Assembly (NCBI GenBank): GCA_013204595.1 | Contig: JABMNK010000099.1 | Coordinates: 1 to 40,259 of the forward strand | Length of the DNA: 40,259 bases | DNA from: Flammeovirgaceae bacterium | Lineage (GTDB): Bacteria > Bacteroidota > Bacteroidia > Cytophagales > Cyclobacteriaceae | Reading direction: 5' to 3' | Part shown: positions 15,827 through 25,183 of the stretch, in pieces | Numbering within the stretch: position 1 is the stretch's first letter | How the letters are laid out: each line of letters begins with the position of its first letter | Position numbers and translations under genes: made by a program | The notes under the pieces: model-generated | The model's database searches: none | What the model saw: the letters and a program-made list of their open reading frames with translations, nothing else | What the model was told of the DNA's origin: nothing

Positions 15827-16579
15827 TTAAGTAAGCATAAACAGGGCGGCCAAGCCAGTCATTAAAATGATAAATGCACGATAGATGCTTTCTGGAATTC
15901 TTTTGACAATTTGGACACCCAAGAAGGCGCCCAGTGCAATGATTGGGAGTACTGTCAAATCAAGGAGGATGGAATTCAGTGTAATAGTACGCCATACGTA
16001 AATGTGAAAAGGTACTTTGAATAGATTGATGATCAAGAAAAACCAAGCAGTCGTACCTATGAATTCATTTTTGAGCATTTTCATTGATAAAAAATAAATT
16101 GCCATAACGGACCCAGCCAAATTACCAACCATCGTCGTAAATCCCCCCGCGATACCCAAAATGATTGTAAACCATATACTTTTTGGGGGTTGTTGTGCTT
16201 TAAACTTTTCCATCCATAGCATAATGGCAAGACTTACGAAAATGATAATTGCCATCATTTGACGAAATAGGTCATCAGGTAAGTAGGTGCCATAATACGT
16301 TCCAAAAAGAACGCCAAAGAGGGCAAATGGTATTAATTTTTTCAGATACTTCCATTCAGCATGGCGATGATAATGATAGACACCCATGATGTCGGCCAGA
16401 ATTAAAATAGGCAATAAAATGCCGCTAGAGACCTTACCTCCAAAGGCGATCGCCAGAAGAGGTACGGCAATCATCCCAGCTCCATGAACACCTGTTTTGG
16501 CAATTCCTACCAATAGCCCTACCAATCCCAACAATAAAAGGGATTGCAACGTCAACTGGTAGCCCAATAAGTCTATCAT
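15827..16579 (-). CDS. TauE/SafE family membrane permease
   Basis: 250-aa membrane protein with seven to eight hydrophobic segments. The N-terminal GLLVGIAKTGVHGAG and central IAGGFTTMVGNLAGSVMAIY match the two inverted-repeat halves of the TauE/SafE (sulfite/organosulfur exporter) family. The actual substrate cannot be told from sequence, and no sulfur-metabolism genes are adjacent. It could share a transcript with hemB downstream, but the 88-bp gap leaves room for a promoter. Confidence 0.85.
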   Translation of the reverse strand: MIDLLGYQLTLQSLLLLGLVGLLVGIAKTGVHGAGMIAVPLLAIAFGGKVSSGILLPILILADIMGVYHYHRHAEWKYLKKLIPFALFGVLFGTYYGTYLPDDLFRQMMAIIIFVSLAIMLWMEKFKAQQPPKSIWFTIILGIAGGFTTMVGNLAGSVMAIYFLSMKMLKNEFIGTTAWFFLIINLFKVPFHIYVWRTITLNSILLDLTVLPIIALGAFLGVQIVKRIPESIYRAFIILMTGLAALFMLT

Positions 16580-16663
16580 GACTGAATCATTGGATAGCGT
16601 CGTGCGAGGTGTAATATATGTGAAGAAGTAAGCACCTCATGTAAGATCACCTATGACTCTTGT

Positions 16664-17941
16664 CTAAGCTTCAAATTGAAGAATGGTGTGCTCAATGATG
16701 TCACAGCATTCCAGTAGCTGATCTTTTGTAATGACTAGTGGGGGAGCAAATCGAATGATATTGCCATGTGTAGGTTTGGCAATCAGGCCATTGTCTTTCA
16801 GCGCTACACAAATATCCCAAGCCATCGAACTTTCCTCGTCATCATTGATGATAATTGCATTCAATAATCCTCTGCCTCTAACCAATTTTACGAGTTGAGA
16901 TTTCTTGATCAGTTGCTGCATACGCTCCCTGAAAATATCACCTAAATATCTAGCATTTTGCGCAAGGCGCTCATCTAATACTACGTCTAAGGCTGCAATG
17001 GCCACTTTACATCCCAATGGATTGCCTCCATAGGTTGAGCCATGTGTGCCGGGGGTGATAACCTCCATGACGTGGTTATCGGCCAATACTGCCGACACAG
17101 GATATACGCCCCCTGAAACCGCCTTTCCCAAAATAAGTACATCAGGCTTCACGTAGCTAGACTGCCGCTCACAAGCGCCTTTGCAGGAGCAATTTCCGCA
17201 TACAGCTAACAAACTCCCCGTGCGGGCAATACCCGTCTGAATTTCATCAGCCATCAGCAATATTTCATGTTGTTTACACAACTTGGATAGTCCCGCAATA
17301 AATTGCTCATCGGGAACGTACACCCCCGCTTCGCCTTGGATAGGCTCAACCAGCACACCTACAATATTGGAGTTTTCAGAAAGTGCGGTGCGGACGGCGT
17401 CTAGGTCATTATAGGGAACTTTGACGAATCCGCCAGTATACGGACCAAAATTCTTTTTGGCAGTAGGATCGCTACTGAATGAAATAATGGTGGTTGTTCT
17501 ACCATGAAAGTTTTCATCGAAGACTAAAATCTGACCATGATTTTCAGTGATATTTTTCTTTTCGTAACCCCACTTCCGACAAATTTTAATGGCTGTTTCA
17601 ACCGCTTCGGCGCCGGTATTCATGGGAAGTACTTTTTCAAAGCCAAAATAATCGGTAATATATTGCTCATACTGTCCCAATGTGTCAGAATAAAATGCAC
17701 GAGAGGTGAGGGTCAAGGTTTGGGCTTGTGCTATGAGTGCACCTATGATGCGGGGATGACAATGGCCTTGATTTACGGCCGAATAAGCTGATAGGAAGTC
17801 AAAATATTTTTTTCCTTCGGTATCCCAAACAAAGACACCTTGACCCTTTGCCAGTACCACGGGAAGCGGATGATAATTATGAGCACCATATTGATTCTCA
17901 AGATTCATTAAATCCTTACTACTTAATGCGATTTCTGCCAT
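16664..17941 (-). CDS. rocD: Ornithine-oxo-acid aminotransferase with a Cys-rich insertion
   Basis: 425 aa from the chosen start (MAEIALSS); a 36-residue upstream extension to 18049 does not look like the family. A class-III PLP aminotransferase that transfers the delta-amino group of ornithine to 2-oxoglutarate in arginine/proline metabolism. Seen: NTGAEAVETAIK, the ADEIQTGIARTG block (Asp232) and LGKAVSGG with the PLP lysine (Lys273). Between them is an insertion, VCGNCSCKGACERQ, with Cys248, 251, 253 and 257, which most ornithine aminotransferases lack; its CxxCxCxxxC spacing suggests a metal or disulfide site. It is divergent from the DUF5522 gene. Confidence 0.92.
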   Translation of the reverse strand: MAEIALSSKDLMNLENQYGAHNYHPLPVVLAKGQGVFVWDTEGKKYFDFLSAYSAVNQGHCHPRIIGALIAQAQTLTLTSRAFYSDTLGQYEQYITDYFGFEKVLPMNTGAEAVETAIKICRKWGYEKKNITENHGQILVFDENFHGRTTTIISFSSDPTAKKNFGPYTGGFVKVPYNDLDAVRTALSENSNIVGVLVEPIQGEAGVYVPDEQFIAGLSKLCKQHEILLMADEIQTGIARTGSLLAVCGNCSCKGACERQSSYVKPDVLILGKAVSGGVYPVSAVLADNHVMEVITPGTHGSTYGGNPLGCKVAIAALDVVLDERLAQNARYLGDIFRERMQQLIKKSQLVKLVRGRGLLNAIIINDDEESSMAWDICVALKDNGLIAKPTHGNIIRFAPPLVITKDQLLECCDIIEHTILQFEA

Positions 17942-18021
17942 ATTTTTGAGCCTTAGAATGAAAATACAATGAATACCATCATTGATGGTGGTAAAAATAG
18001 CACATTTAAGAAAATTTAACC

Positions 18022-18183
18022 TTGAATAAGTCAAAGAAGCACGTATCATCAGGTTCTGAAAAGGCAGATTTTTATTTTAACGAACAGGGATTAATGGTTT
18101 TTACAGCCGAATACCATCTAAAAAGAGGCTATTGCTGTGATTCTGGCTGCAAACATTGTCCATATTCAGAAAAAACTAAATAA
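18022..18183 (+). CDS. DUF5522 family small protein
   Basis: 53 aa from a TTG start at 18022; an in-frame TAA lies 12 bp upstream and no ATG precedes the conserved part. The sequence DFYFNEQGLMVFTAEYHLKR followed by GYCCDSGCKHCPY is the hallmark of DUF5522, common in Bacteroidota. The four Cys of CCxxxCxxC suggest a bound metal. Function is unknown. It sits between divergent rocD and the rpmB operon on the same strand as rpmB (75 bp apart). Confidence 0.8.
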   Translation: MNKSKKHVSSGSEKADFYFNEQGLMVFTAEYHLKRGYCCDSGCKHCPYSEKTK

Positions 18184-18258
18184 AATGCGCGGATAGCATT
18201 TGCTAATAAAACTATTATGGGCATATTTGCACTCCGTTTTCGAAAAGCGTTAAAGATT

Positions 18259-18498
18259 ATGTCAAAAGTTTGCGATATTACAGGTAAAAGAGCAAGGAGT
18301 GGAAATAATGTTTCTCATGCCAATAACAAGACCAAGAGAAAATTTTATCCAAATCTGCACAAGAAGAGGTTCTACGTCCCAGAGACGGATACGTGGATCA
18401 CGTTGAAGGTTTCATCGACAGCCTTACGTACTATTAATAAGAATGGTATATATGCTGTTTTACAGAAAGCAAGAGCCAACGGAAACGAATTGGTTTAA
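18259..18498 (+). CDS. rpmB: 50S ribosomal protein L28
   Basis: 79 aa starting at [11 protein letters not shown], the standard L28 opening; the in-frame ATG at 18217 would add a 14-residue extension not found in the family. [14 protein letters not shown] is the conserved core. First gene of a tight cluster rpmB-rpmG-DUF4295-ftsY. Confidence 0.97.
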   Translation: MSKVCDITGKRARSGNNVSHANNKTKRKFYPNLHKKRFYVPETDTWITLKVSSTALRTINKNGIYAVLQKARANGNELV

Positions 18499-18510
18499 AA
18501 GATTTAGATA

Positions 18511-18693
18511 ATGGCTAAGAAAGGAAATAGAATTCAAGTGATAATGGAATGTACTGAGCACAAGGCTACGGGTCTTCCAGGAACTTCTCGTTACATCACC
18601 ACCAAAAACAGGAAGAATACACCTGAGAGATTACAGATGAAGAAGTATAATCCGATTTTGAGAAAACAAACTGTTCACAAGGAAATTAAATAA
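18511..18693 (+). CDS. rpmG: 50S ribosomal protein L33
   Basis: 60 aa. Conserved [25 protein letters not shown] and KKYNP. The N-terminus has ECTEHK where zinc-binding L33 has two CxxC pairs, so this is the zinc-free type. It starts 12 bp after rpmB. Confidence 0.97.
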   Translation: MAKKGNRIQVIMECTEHKATGLPGTSRYITTKNRKNTPERLQMKKYNPILRKQTVHKEIK

Positions 18694-18695
18694 TC

Positions 18696-18845
18696 ATGGC
18701 TAAGAAAGTAGTAGCAACGTTAAAGCAGGCAGGTGGCGCAAAATACGCCAAAGTAATTAGAGCCATCAAAACACCAGGTGGGGCATATTCCTTCAGAGAG
18801 GAAATGGTATCAGAGGCAGAGGTAAAAAACACCTTGGCCAAATAA
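18696..18845 (+). CDS. DUF4295 small basic protein
   Basis: 49 aa, MAKKVVATLK followed by KYAKVIRAIKTPGGAYSF. This is the DUF4295 family that in Bacteroidota almost always follows rpmG, which suggests a ribosome-associated role, though none is demonstrated. It begins 2 bp after the rpmG stop. Confidence 0.93.
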   Translation: MAKKVVATLKQAGGAKYAKVIRAIKTPGGAYSFREEMVSEAEVKNTLAK

Positions 18846-18872
18846 CAAGAGATTTAAATTTTAATGAGGGAG

Positions 18873-18898
18873 TCGGTATTAATACCGATTTTTTTTTT
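18873..18898 (+). terminator. Terminator after the ribosomal protein genes
   Basis: A 16-bp perfect palindrome TCGGTATTAATACCGA followed by ten T. It ends the rpmB-rpmG-DUF4295 transcript, although some read-through into ftsY 37 bp on is conceivable. Confidence 0.85.
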
Positions 18899-18934
18899 AA
18901 CTTTTGCTAATAGGTTTGAAAAGTATATTTTGAA

Positions 18935-19888
18935 ATGGGATTGTTTGATATTTTTTCAAAGGAGAAAAAGGAAAAGCTGGGAAAAGATCTTGAAAAGTCT
19001 AAAGAGAGCTTTTTTAATAAATTGGGAAAAGCTGTTATCGGAAAATCGACCATCGATGATGAAGTGCTGGATGAATTAGAAGAGGTATTAATTACCTCAG
19101 ATGTTGGCATTGAAACAACCTTAAAAATTATAGGTAGGATTGAGGAACGCGTGTCTCGTGAAAAATATTTAAATGCCTCAGAGCTCAATCAAATTCTCAA
19201 GGAAGAAATAGCTGGCTTGCTATCTGAAAATAACACCACTGACCTGGATAGTTTTGAGATCCCAAAAGTTGAGGGCCCCTATGTGATTTTAGTAGTGGGC
19301 GTCAATGGGGTGGGCAAAACGACTACAATAGGCAAACTCGCGGCACAATTTAAGGCGATGAATAAAAAAGTCATTCTAGGTGCAGCCGATACCTTCCGAG
19401 CGGCAGCGGTTGATCAATTGTTGCTATGGGGTGAGCGCATAGGTGTGCCAGTAGTTTCCAAAGGGATGAATACAGACCCGGCGGCAGTCGCATTTGAAGC
19501 AGTTAAACGAGCCCAAGAGGAGTATGCGGATGTGGTCATTATTGATACGGCAGGTCGATTGCATACGAAGGTAAATTTGATGAATGAGCTCAGTAAAATT
19601 AAAAAAGTCATTCAAAGATTTGTACCACAGGCTCCTCATGAGGTATTATTGGTTTTGGATGGCAGTACTGGTCAGAATGCCTTTATTCAGGCCACTGAGT
19701 TTACCAAAGCTACTGAAGTTACTGCATTGGCGGTGACCAAATTAGATGGTACTGCAAAAGGGGGTGTGGTGATTGGTATATCAGATCAATTTAAGATACC
19801 AGTGAAATACATAGGAGTCGGGGAAGCTATTGGAAACTTGCAGGTCTTTAATAAAGTTTCTTTTGTTGATTCCTTTTTTGAAAAATAA
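18935..19888 (+). CDS. ftsY: Signal recognition particle receptor FtsY
   Basis: 317 aa. SRP receptor GTPase delivering ribosome-nascent chain complexes to SecYEG. Seen: an amphipathic charged N-terminus with a short A domain, NG domain with P-loop GVNGVGKT (122-129), ADTFRAAAVDQL, the G3 motif DTAGR, G4 TKLDGTAKGG and closing GVGEAIGNLQVF. Length is the short form usual for Bacteroidota. It converges with the transporter gene, only 5 bp apart. Confidence 0.97.
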   Translation: MGLFDIFSKEKKEKLGKDLEKSKESFFNKLGKAVIGKSTIDDEVLDELEEVLITSDVGIETTLKIIGRIEERVSREKYLNASELNQILKEEIAGLLSENNTTDLDSFEIPKVEGPYVILVVGVNGVGKTTTIGKLAAQFKAMNKKVILGAADTFRAAAVDQLLLWGERIGVPVVSKGMNTDPAAVAFEAVKRAQEEYADVVIIDTAGRLHTKVNLMNELSKIKKVIQRFVPQAPHEVLLVLDGSTGQNAFIQATEFTKATEVTALAVTKLDGTAKGGVVIGISDQFKIPVKYIGVGEAIGNLQVFNKVSFVDSFFEK

Positions 19889-19893
19889 GAAAT

Positions 19894-21192
19894 TTATGAT
19901 TTCGAGGCATTATAAGTTAATGCCCTAAACCCATAACACCCTATCCAAACAAAGCAAGCAGCAGGGAGTACAAATGAAAAATTGACCTCTGTCACGCCCA
20001 TAATGATGATATCGTCACCTCGTGTACCTCCGATATCTAAGATCATCCCCTGAAAAGTAGGCATAAGAGCACCTCCAACAATGGCCATTACTAGTCCAGC
20101 AGCGCCTACTTTAGATTCTTCTTCAGTGAGCCCGTCAAGGGCCAGACTATAGATGGTTGGAAACATTAAGGACATGCAAAAGGAGATCATTATCAAGCAA
20201 TACATACCCAAAATACCCGGTGTTAAAATGGTGCCAAGAGTAGCCAGGATCGCTAAAACAGAAAAAAACATAAGTAGGGTGCCAGAGTATACATAGCGCA
20301 ATAAAAATGTGCAAATGAATCGACCGACAAAGAAGAATACAAATGCTGCAAATTGATAATTACCAGCCGTAACCGAATCAATTCCTTTGGCTTCAGCATA
20401 TTGATAAATATAGGTCCAGCACATGATTTGGGCACCAACATAGAATACTTGCGACAATACGCCCAAAAAATAACTGCGTTTTATTACGAGTCGTTTAGTG
20501 ATCTGCCACATGGTTTCATGGTTCTTTAAGTTTTGATACGAGGGCATTTTACTCATTGAAATGATTATTAGCACCAAGATGACCAGGAGACCTAAAGCAA
20601 CGTAAGGATCTCTGATTACCATTAAATCTGATTGACGTATGACTTCTTTTGCAGAAGGGGTAAGCGAAGAAAAATCCACATCATCCGATTGGAGTTTTTT
20701 AAATACAAATTGTTGGGCGATGATTAGGCCGCCCAAAAGGCCCAATGGATTGAAGGATTGCGCTAGATTGAGTCTTTGAGTTGCTGTTTTTTTGTCGCCC
20801 ATTGCTAATATGTAAGGGTTAGCGGTGGTTTCTAGAAATGCGAGCCCAAAGGTTAAAATATAAAGACCCAGTAAAAAGAAAGCAAAATGCCCCGTTACAG
20901 CTGCAGGATAAAATAGCAATGCCCCTGCGGCATATAAGAATAGTCCAACGGTGATACCGGTCTTATATGAATATCGTCTGATGAGAAAGGAAGCTGGGAT
21001 GGCCATGGTAAAATAACCGCCATAAAAAGCCATTTGGACCAATGAGGCCTTGAAATTACTGAGTTCAAGTACTTTTTTAAAGGCAGTTACCATCGGATCA
21101 GTTACCGCGTTTGCAAACCCCCATAGGGTAAAAAGAGAAGTGATTAGGATAAAAGGTAAAAGGAGATGTTTCGGAACTAAGGCAGTCTTCAT
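19894..21192 (-). CDS. FucP-family sugar/H+ symporter (MFS)
   Basis: 432 aa with about 12 membrane helices. The start LPFILITSLFTLWGFANAVTDP and LETTANPYI are typical of the FHS family (L-fucose permease and glucose/galactose transporter GluP). Substrate is not determined; no sugar-catabolic genes are near. The last part SLMFPTIYSLAL and GGALMP fit the family well. Loops are short except for an insertion (about residues 168-190) between the two six-helix halves. Confidence 0.9.
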   Translation of the reverse strand: MKTALVPKHLLLPFILITSLFTLWGFANAVTDPMVTAFKKVLELSNFKASLVQMAFYGGYFTMAIPASFLIRRYSYKTGITVGLFLYAAGALLFYPAAVTGHFAFFLLGLYILTFGLAFLETTANPYILAMGDKKTATQRLNLAQSFNPLGLLGGLIIAQQFVFKKLQSDDVDFSSLTPSAKEVIRQSDLMVIRDPYVALGLLVILVLIIISMSKMPSYQNLKNHETMWQITKRLVIKRSYFLGVLSQVFYVGAQIMCWTYIYQYAEAKGIDSVTAGNYQFAAFVFFFVGRFICTFLLRYVYSGTLLMFFSVLAILATLGTILTPGILGMYCLIMISFCMSLMFPTIYSLALDGLTEEESKVGAAGLVMAIVGGALMPTFQGMILDIGGTRGDDIIIMGVTEVNFSFVLPAACFVWIGCYGFRALTYNASKS

Positions 21193-21245
21193 TTGTTCAG
21201 ATTAGTTGGGTTACGCCATGCGGTGATAAAAGGTAATTAATACAA

Positions 21246-21875
21246 TTACTTGTTTCTTAAGGAATCAGGAGTGTTCACAATGACATAGCTTTCCGGTTTC
21301 AGGTTAAAATTGAGGGTGCCGAAATCCCTAATGACGGTTATCTCAGTACAAATCCCGTTTACATATCGATAAAAGTTTTCACCTGCTGACGAAAGTAATC
21401 GATAATAATGAGCACTCACTTCTTCCAATTTCAAGTACCTTCCGAAATGTTGAGAAAAAAGCCGTTGATTATTCTTGGGTTCATTAAAATAGATAGTTGT
21501 CGCGCTAAGGGTAATTACATGATCATCAATTACACTGTGAGTATTGTTTAGGACCAATTCATAACTATTCCCATTTCTTTGAATTTCGTAGGCATTTTGA
21601 ATGGATCCATTGATCGTGCTAGATCCTTGGCCTTTTGTCAGAATACCATTTTCAAATACTTCATTTAATGAATAGTTCACCAAAAGCTCTAGAATGACTC
21701 GATAACGAACTTCTGTGGAGATATCATAACTAACAACACTGCCTGCCATATTTTGTGACCTTTCTATGGTCATTTGTCCAATCGATTTTTTGCCTTTGTA
21801 GACTTGGTAATACAACGTTTGGCCAAATACAGAAGACAAGGATAACCAAAGAAGAGCTGTCAAGAAGGGTTTCAA
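21246..21875 (-). CDS. DUF6134-like secreted protein
   Basis: 209 aa with a Sec signal peptide ending at about SVFGQ (residues 1-19). The mature protein is beta-rich, with YYQVYKGKKSIGQMTI at the start, a central FNEPKNNQRLFSQHFG, and HYYRL...FYRYVNG later, a pattern I associate with DUF6134 proteins of Bacteroidota. Function is unknown, probably periplasmic. It lies between the transporter gene and gldB on the same strand, with a 75-bp gap to gldB. Confidence 0.65.
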   Translation of the reverse strand: MKPFLTALLWLSLSSVFGQTLYYQVYKGKKSIGQMTIERSQNMAGSVVSYDISTEVRYRVILELLVNYSLNEVFENGILTKGQGSSTINGSIQNAYEIQRNGNSYELVLNNTHSVIDDHVITLSATTIYFNEPKNNQRLFSQHFGRYLKLEEVSAHYYRLLSSAGENFYRYVNGICTEITVIRDFGTLNFNLKPESYVIVNTPDSLRNK

Positions 21876-21950
21876 AGTGATCAGTTAGGATAGTTATGTG
21901 TTCTCAAATTTTTTTAAATCTAATTCTTTTGAATTTTATATCACTAAATT

Positions 21951-22937
21951 TTACCGGATGTTTTTTGGCTTGTAACCACTTTTACTGAAAATATCATGAT
22001 GATTTCGATTGGCCATTAATTGCTGCATAGTACTTCCCGTTTCATCCATATAATTTTTAACGACTTGCCAGCCAATCCAAGCGCCAATTCGTCCAGGGCA
22101 TTCATCACCTAGCTCAATGGCATTGGGACGTTCACCAATAAATTTCCTTTTGGTGAATTCATCCGTAGCATAAAGAATATCCTGCTCAATGATTCGAGAC
22201 CAGATTAATTCTTGAAATGCCGACACGTCCATAATTTCTTTTGGGGTATATCCGATAATTAAGCGGTCTGGAGTACAAGGCATAATATTTCCTAATAAAT
22301 AATAAATTTTTCCATAATCGATCATTTCTGACAACAAGGTCTCTTCATCTCCGCTACTCACATAGTCGGCTACATAAAACTTTAATATGGAGGGAACAAG
22401 GTATCGCTGATCATATCGATTTAAGATGTATTGAGGAATATCCAATGGTCTAAATGTCGCATTTTCACCGATAAAAAAATCCAGCCCAATAATGATTTTT
22501 TCTTTACTGATGACTAAATCATTGTAAAAACCCGTGACGACTGTTTCTACCATAGGAATGCTGGCGTTAGGAAAATAATACTTTAACCAAGACAGCGATA
22601 GATTCATCTGTTTTTCAAAAGCAGGTTGATCAAAGGCTTTATCGGCTTCTTGATATAAGGTATCTATGGCTTCATTTTGAATTAGCATAAAAATTTGATT
22701 TGCTAAAATTTCCTGATTAGGATATTCTTCTTGGTGAAACATTGATTGTGCCATGTCCTCATTTTCTTCTAAAAAGCGAGCTACGTCCTCAGGGTTACTA
22801 CTACGGAATAATGATTTTTCTAGTCTATTTACTTCTATATTAATTTCAAGTAAATTTGAATTTGGTTGATCGGAACAGATTTGTTTCTGACAGCCAGCGA
22901 GCAAAAGAAAAATAAAAACTAGGGAAACTACTTTCAT
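21951..22937 (-). CDS. gldB: Gliding motility lipoprotein GldB
   Basis: 328 aa. Lipoprotein signal peptide with lipobox LLAGC (Cys at 16). The body matches GldB: FFIGENATFRPLDIPQYI, the CTPDRLIIGYTPKEI block, and the C-terminal GECPGRIGAW-like sequence (GDECPGRIGAWIGWQ). GldB is required for gliding in Flavobacterium johnsoniae and is part of the gliding/type IX secretion set. It is divergent from an outer-membrane protein gene with very little space between them. Confidence 0.92.
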   Translation of the reverse strand: MKVVSLVFIFLLLAGCQKQICSDQPNSNLLEINIEVNRLEKSLFRSSNPEDVARFLEENEDMAQSMFHQEEYPNQEILANQIFMLIQNEAIDTLYQEADKAFDQPAFEKQMNLSLSWLKYYFPNASIPMVETVVTGFYNDLVISKEKIIIGLDFFIGENATFRPLDIPQYILNRYDQRYLVPSILKFYVADYVSSGDEETLLSEMIDYGKIYYLLGNIMPCTPDRLIIGYTPKEIMDVSAFQELIWSRIIEQDILYATDEFTKRKFIGERPNAIELGDECPGRIGAWIGWQVVKNYMDETGSTMQQLMANRNHHDIFSKSGYKPKNIR

Positions 22938-22943
22938 AAATAT

Positions 22944-22951
22944 TATTTTTG
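22944..22951 (+). promoter_or_regulatory. Candidate -7 box for the beta-barrel gene
   Basis: TATTTTTG agrees with the Bacteroidota consensus TAnnTTTG and is 21 bp before the ATG at 22973, which would give a short leader. No clear -33 element is seen. Confidence 0.28.
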
Positions 22952-22972
22952 GAGAAATTTAATCTAAATCAT

Positions 22973-23617
22973 ATGAGAAACTATATTCTATTGGTATCAA
23001 TTATTTTGGTTTATGCGACCTCTAGCGTAGCTCAGCCAAAGTTGGGCCTGAAATTTTCTCCATTATTTACATCGAATCTAATCAACTTAGACAACGATAC
23101 TATTGACGTAACTTCTGGTAAAACTAGCACTAGGTTCTCTATTGGCTTAATTATTGATCATCCCATTACCGACATGTATTATGCCAGTTCAGGATTAATT
23201 TATCTTCCCAAAAGAATAAATGTCAATTTTGAGGCAGAAAATGGAGGGTCGGCACCAGTCAATTCTTTTGAATCCTATGATCTTAATTATTTACAAATCC
23301 CTGTTTCTTTAAAATTCTTCACTAATGAAGTTGCTCTGGATTTAAGTATTTATTTTCAGATTGGGGTTGCTGCAGAAATCAAAATTTATGAACAAAAACT
23401 GCAGGAAGAATACGATTATATATCAAAGTTTAATCTTTTAGATGTTTCTGGCTTGATTGGAGGCGGATTGGAGTATCGCATAGGGGATAACACTGCATTA
23501 ATTACGGGATTGAGCCTACAAAAAGGTTTGATTAACGTCGTTAATCAAACCTTTGATAATAGTGATCTTATTATTCGTAATAAAGTGATCTGTATCGATC
23601 TAGCGTTGAAATTCTAA
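22973..23617 (+). CDS. Outer-membrane beta-barrel protein (porin-like, PorT-type)
   Basis: 214 aa from the ATG at 22973, which places the signal peptide (MRNYILLVSIILVYATSSVAQ) at the very N-terminus; the earlier in-frame start at 22949 adds eight polar residues. The mature part alternates polar and hydrophobic residues, with LGLKFSP, FSIGLIIDH, YYASSGLIYLP, LQIPVSLKFF and ending IDLALKF, as in small beta-barrels (OMP_b-brl/PorT). It contains a long palindrome at 23522-23554 in the coding sequence. It converges with rng, overlapping its end by 4 bp. Confidence 0.78.
   Translation: MRNYILLVSIILVYATSSVAQPKLGLKFSPLFTSNLINLDNDTIDVTSGKTSTRFSIGLIIDHPITDMYYASSGLIYLPKRINVNFEAENGGSAPVNSFESYDLNYLQIPVSLKFFTNEVALDLSIYFQIGVAAEIKIYEQKLQEEYDYISKFNLLDVSGLIGGGLEYRIGDNTALITGLSLQKGLINVVNQTFDNSDLIIRNKVICIDLALKF
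23522..23554. repeat. 33-nt near-perfect palindrome inside a coding region
   Basis: AAAGGTTTGATTAACG (23522-23537) and CGTTAATCAAACCTTT (23539-23554) are exact inverse complements around a single T. It lies 63 bp before the stop of the beta-barrel gene and about 60 bp past the end of the convergent rng gene. Confidence 0.85.
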
Positions 23618-25164
23618 AGTTGAATTACCTCACCATTTTCATTTAAAAAATTATATTCATTTAGGGCCAACGATGAGTCAGCGATGACATTCACCCATTT
23701 GAAATGATTCATAAACCACTTCATTCTTTTAGAGATGACCCCTTCAGTAAAATAGGCGCTTAAGTAAGGGTGTACAATCAAGGTTAACTTTTTCTCGTTT
23801 TGCTTATTAAAGAAGTATAGAAGTGTTTCCTCAATCTGATCAGCAACTAAAATTGATGCTGTTATCTGACCTGTCCCCGCACATGAGGGGCACTGTTCTT
23901 TAGTGGCAATATTTACTTCCGGACGTACTCTTTGTCTAGTGATTTGCATCAGTCCAAATTTTGACAAGGGTAGAATCGTATGCTTAGAGCGATCAGTGGC
24001 CATCTCTTCAACCATGGTATTATAGATTGTCCGCTTGTTTTCAATCTTACGCATGTCTATAAAATCCACCACAATAATGCCTCCCATATCTCTTAATCGT
24101 AATTGACGGGCGATTTCTATTGCCGCTTCAACATTTACCGTTAAGGCAGTAGTCTCTTGGTCTTCTTCGCGATTTGATTTATTACCGCTGTTGACGTCAA
24201 CCACATGGAGCGCCTCCGTATGTTCGATGATCAAATAACCGCCATTGGCTACCGTTACGGATTTCCCGAAGGAGGTTTTTAATTGCTTCTCGACACCAAA
24301 AATCTCGAAAATCTTGACTTTAGACTGATGAAGGCGTAATAATTTCTCCTTATCTGGTGCAATTTTTGTGATATAGCTTCTTACCTCTTCAAACAAATCT
24401 TTGTCATCAATGGTGATACTATCAAAAGTCTCATTTAAGATGTCCCTAAGAATGGAGTTTGTTCTGCTTACTTCACCAATGACTTTATCTGTCGATTTTG
24501 ATAATCGTAAACTTTCCATACCTCTATGCCAAATCTGTACTAGATTCTGGAGGTCAGTATCCAACTCTTTTACATCCTTCCCAGTTGCAACCGTTCGGAT
24601 GATTACACCAAAATTTTCTGGTTTAATAGAGCTTATTAGTCTTGCTAGACGTTTGCGCTCATTGGAATCTCCAATCTTTTTTGAAACATTCACCGCTTGG
24701 GAAAACGGCACTAATACTAAATAGCGTCCTGCTATTGACAACTCACAAGATAATCGCGGGCCTTTTGTTGATATTGGTTCCTTTACTACTTGAACTAGGA
24801 TTTTCTGATTCTTTGTAAGAACCTGTCCTATCTTACCAAACTTATTAATATCCGGTTCATTATTGAATCCGGTAAGCTTAGTGCTGGTTTCCTTTTTTGT
24901 CTGGATCAGCTTCGTAAATTTGTTCATCGACTGGATTTGTGGTCCAAGGTCGAGATAGTGCAAAAAAGCATCTTTTTCATATCCAATATCAATGAACGCA
25001 GCATTGAGTCCTTGGACTACTTTTTTTACAGTACCTAAGTAAATATCACCGACATTAAATTGAGTTCCTCCATCTTGCTGATGGAACTCAATTAATTTTC
25101 TATCTTTTAAAAGAGCTATTCGACATCCTGTTTGAGTTGAATTGATTACTAATTCATTACTCAC
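23614..25164 (-). CDS. rng: Ribonuclease G/E family endoribonuclease
   Basis: 516 aa. Single-strand-specific endoribonuclease for rRNA maturation and mRNA decay. Seen: embedded S1 domain (about 35-135), the catalytic aspartates in HVVDVNSG (Asp323) and GGIIVVDFIDM (Asp367), and the zinc-link CPSCAGTG (425-432). There is no long RNase E-type scaffold tail, so RNase G is the better name. It is the last gene of the HU-TPR-basic peptide-rng cluster, 19 bp from the previous stop. Confidence 0.94.
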   Translation of the reverse strand: MSNELVINSTQTGCRIALLKDRKLIEFHQQDGGTQFNVGDIYLGTVKKVVQGLNAAFIDIGYEKDAFLHYLDLGPQIQSMNKFTKLIQTKKETSTKLTGFNNEPDINKFGKIGQVLTKNQKILVQVVKEPISTKGPRLSCELSIAGRYLVLVPFSQAVNVSKKIGDSNERKRLARLISSIKPENFGVIIRTVATGKDVKELDTDLQNLVQIWHRGMESLRLSKSTDKVIGEVSRTNSILRDILNETFDSITIDDKDLFEEVRSYITKIAPDKEKLLRLHQSKVKIFEIFGVEKQLKTSFGKSVTVANGGYLIIEHTEALHVVDVNSGNKSNREEDQETTALTVNVEAAIEIARQLRLRDMGGIIVVDFIDMRKIENKRTIYNTMVEEMATDRSKHTILPLSKFGLMQITRQRVRPEVNIATKEQCPSCAGTGQITASILVADQIEETLLYFFNKQNEKKLTLIVHPYLSAYFTEGVISKRMKWFMNHFKWVNVIADSSLALNEYNFLNENGEVIQL

Positions 25165-25183
25165 AATTTCTCAGATTAAATGG

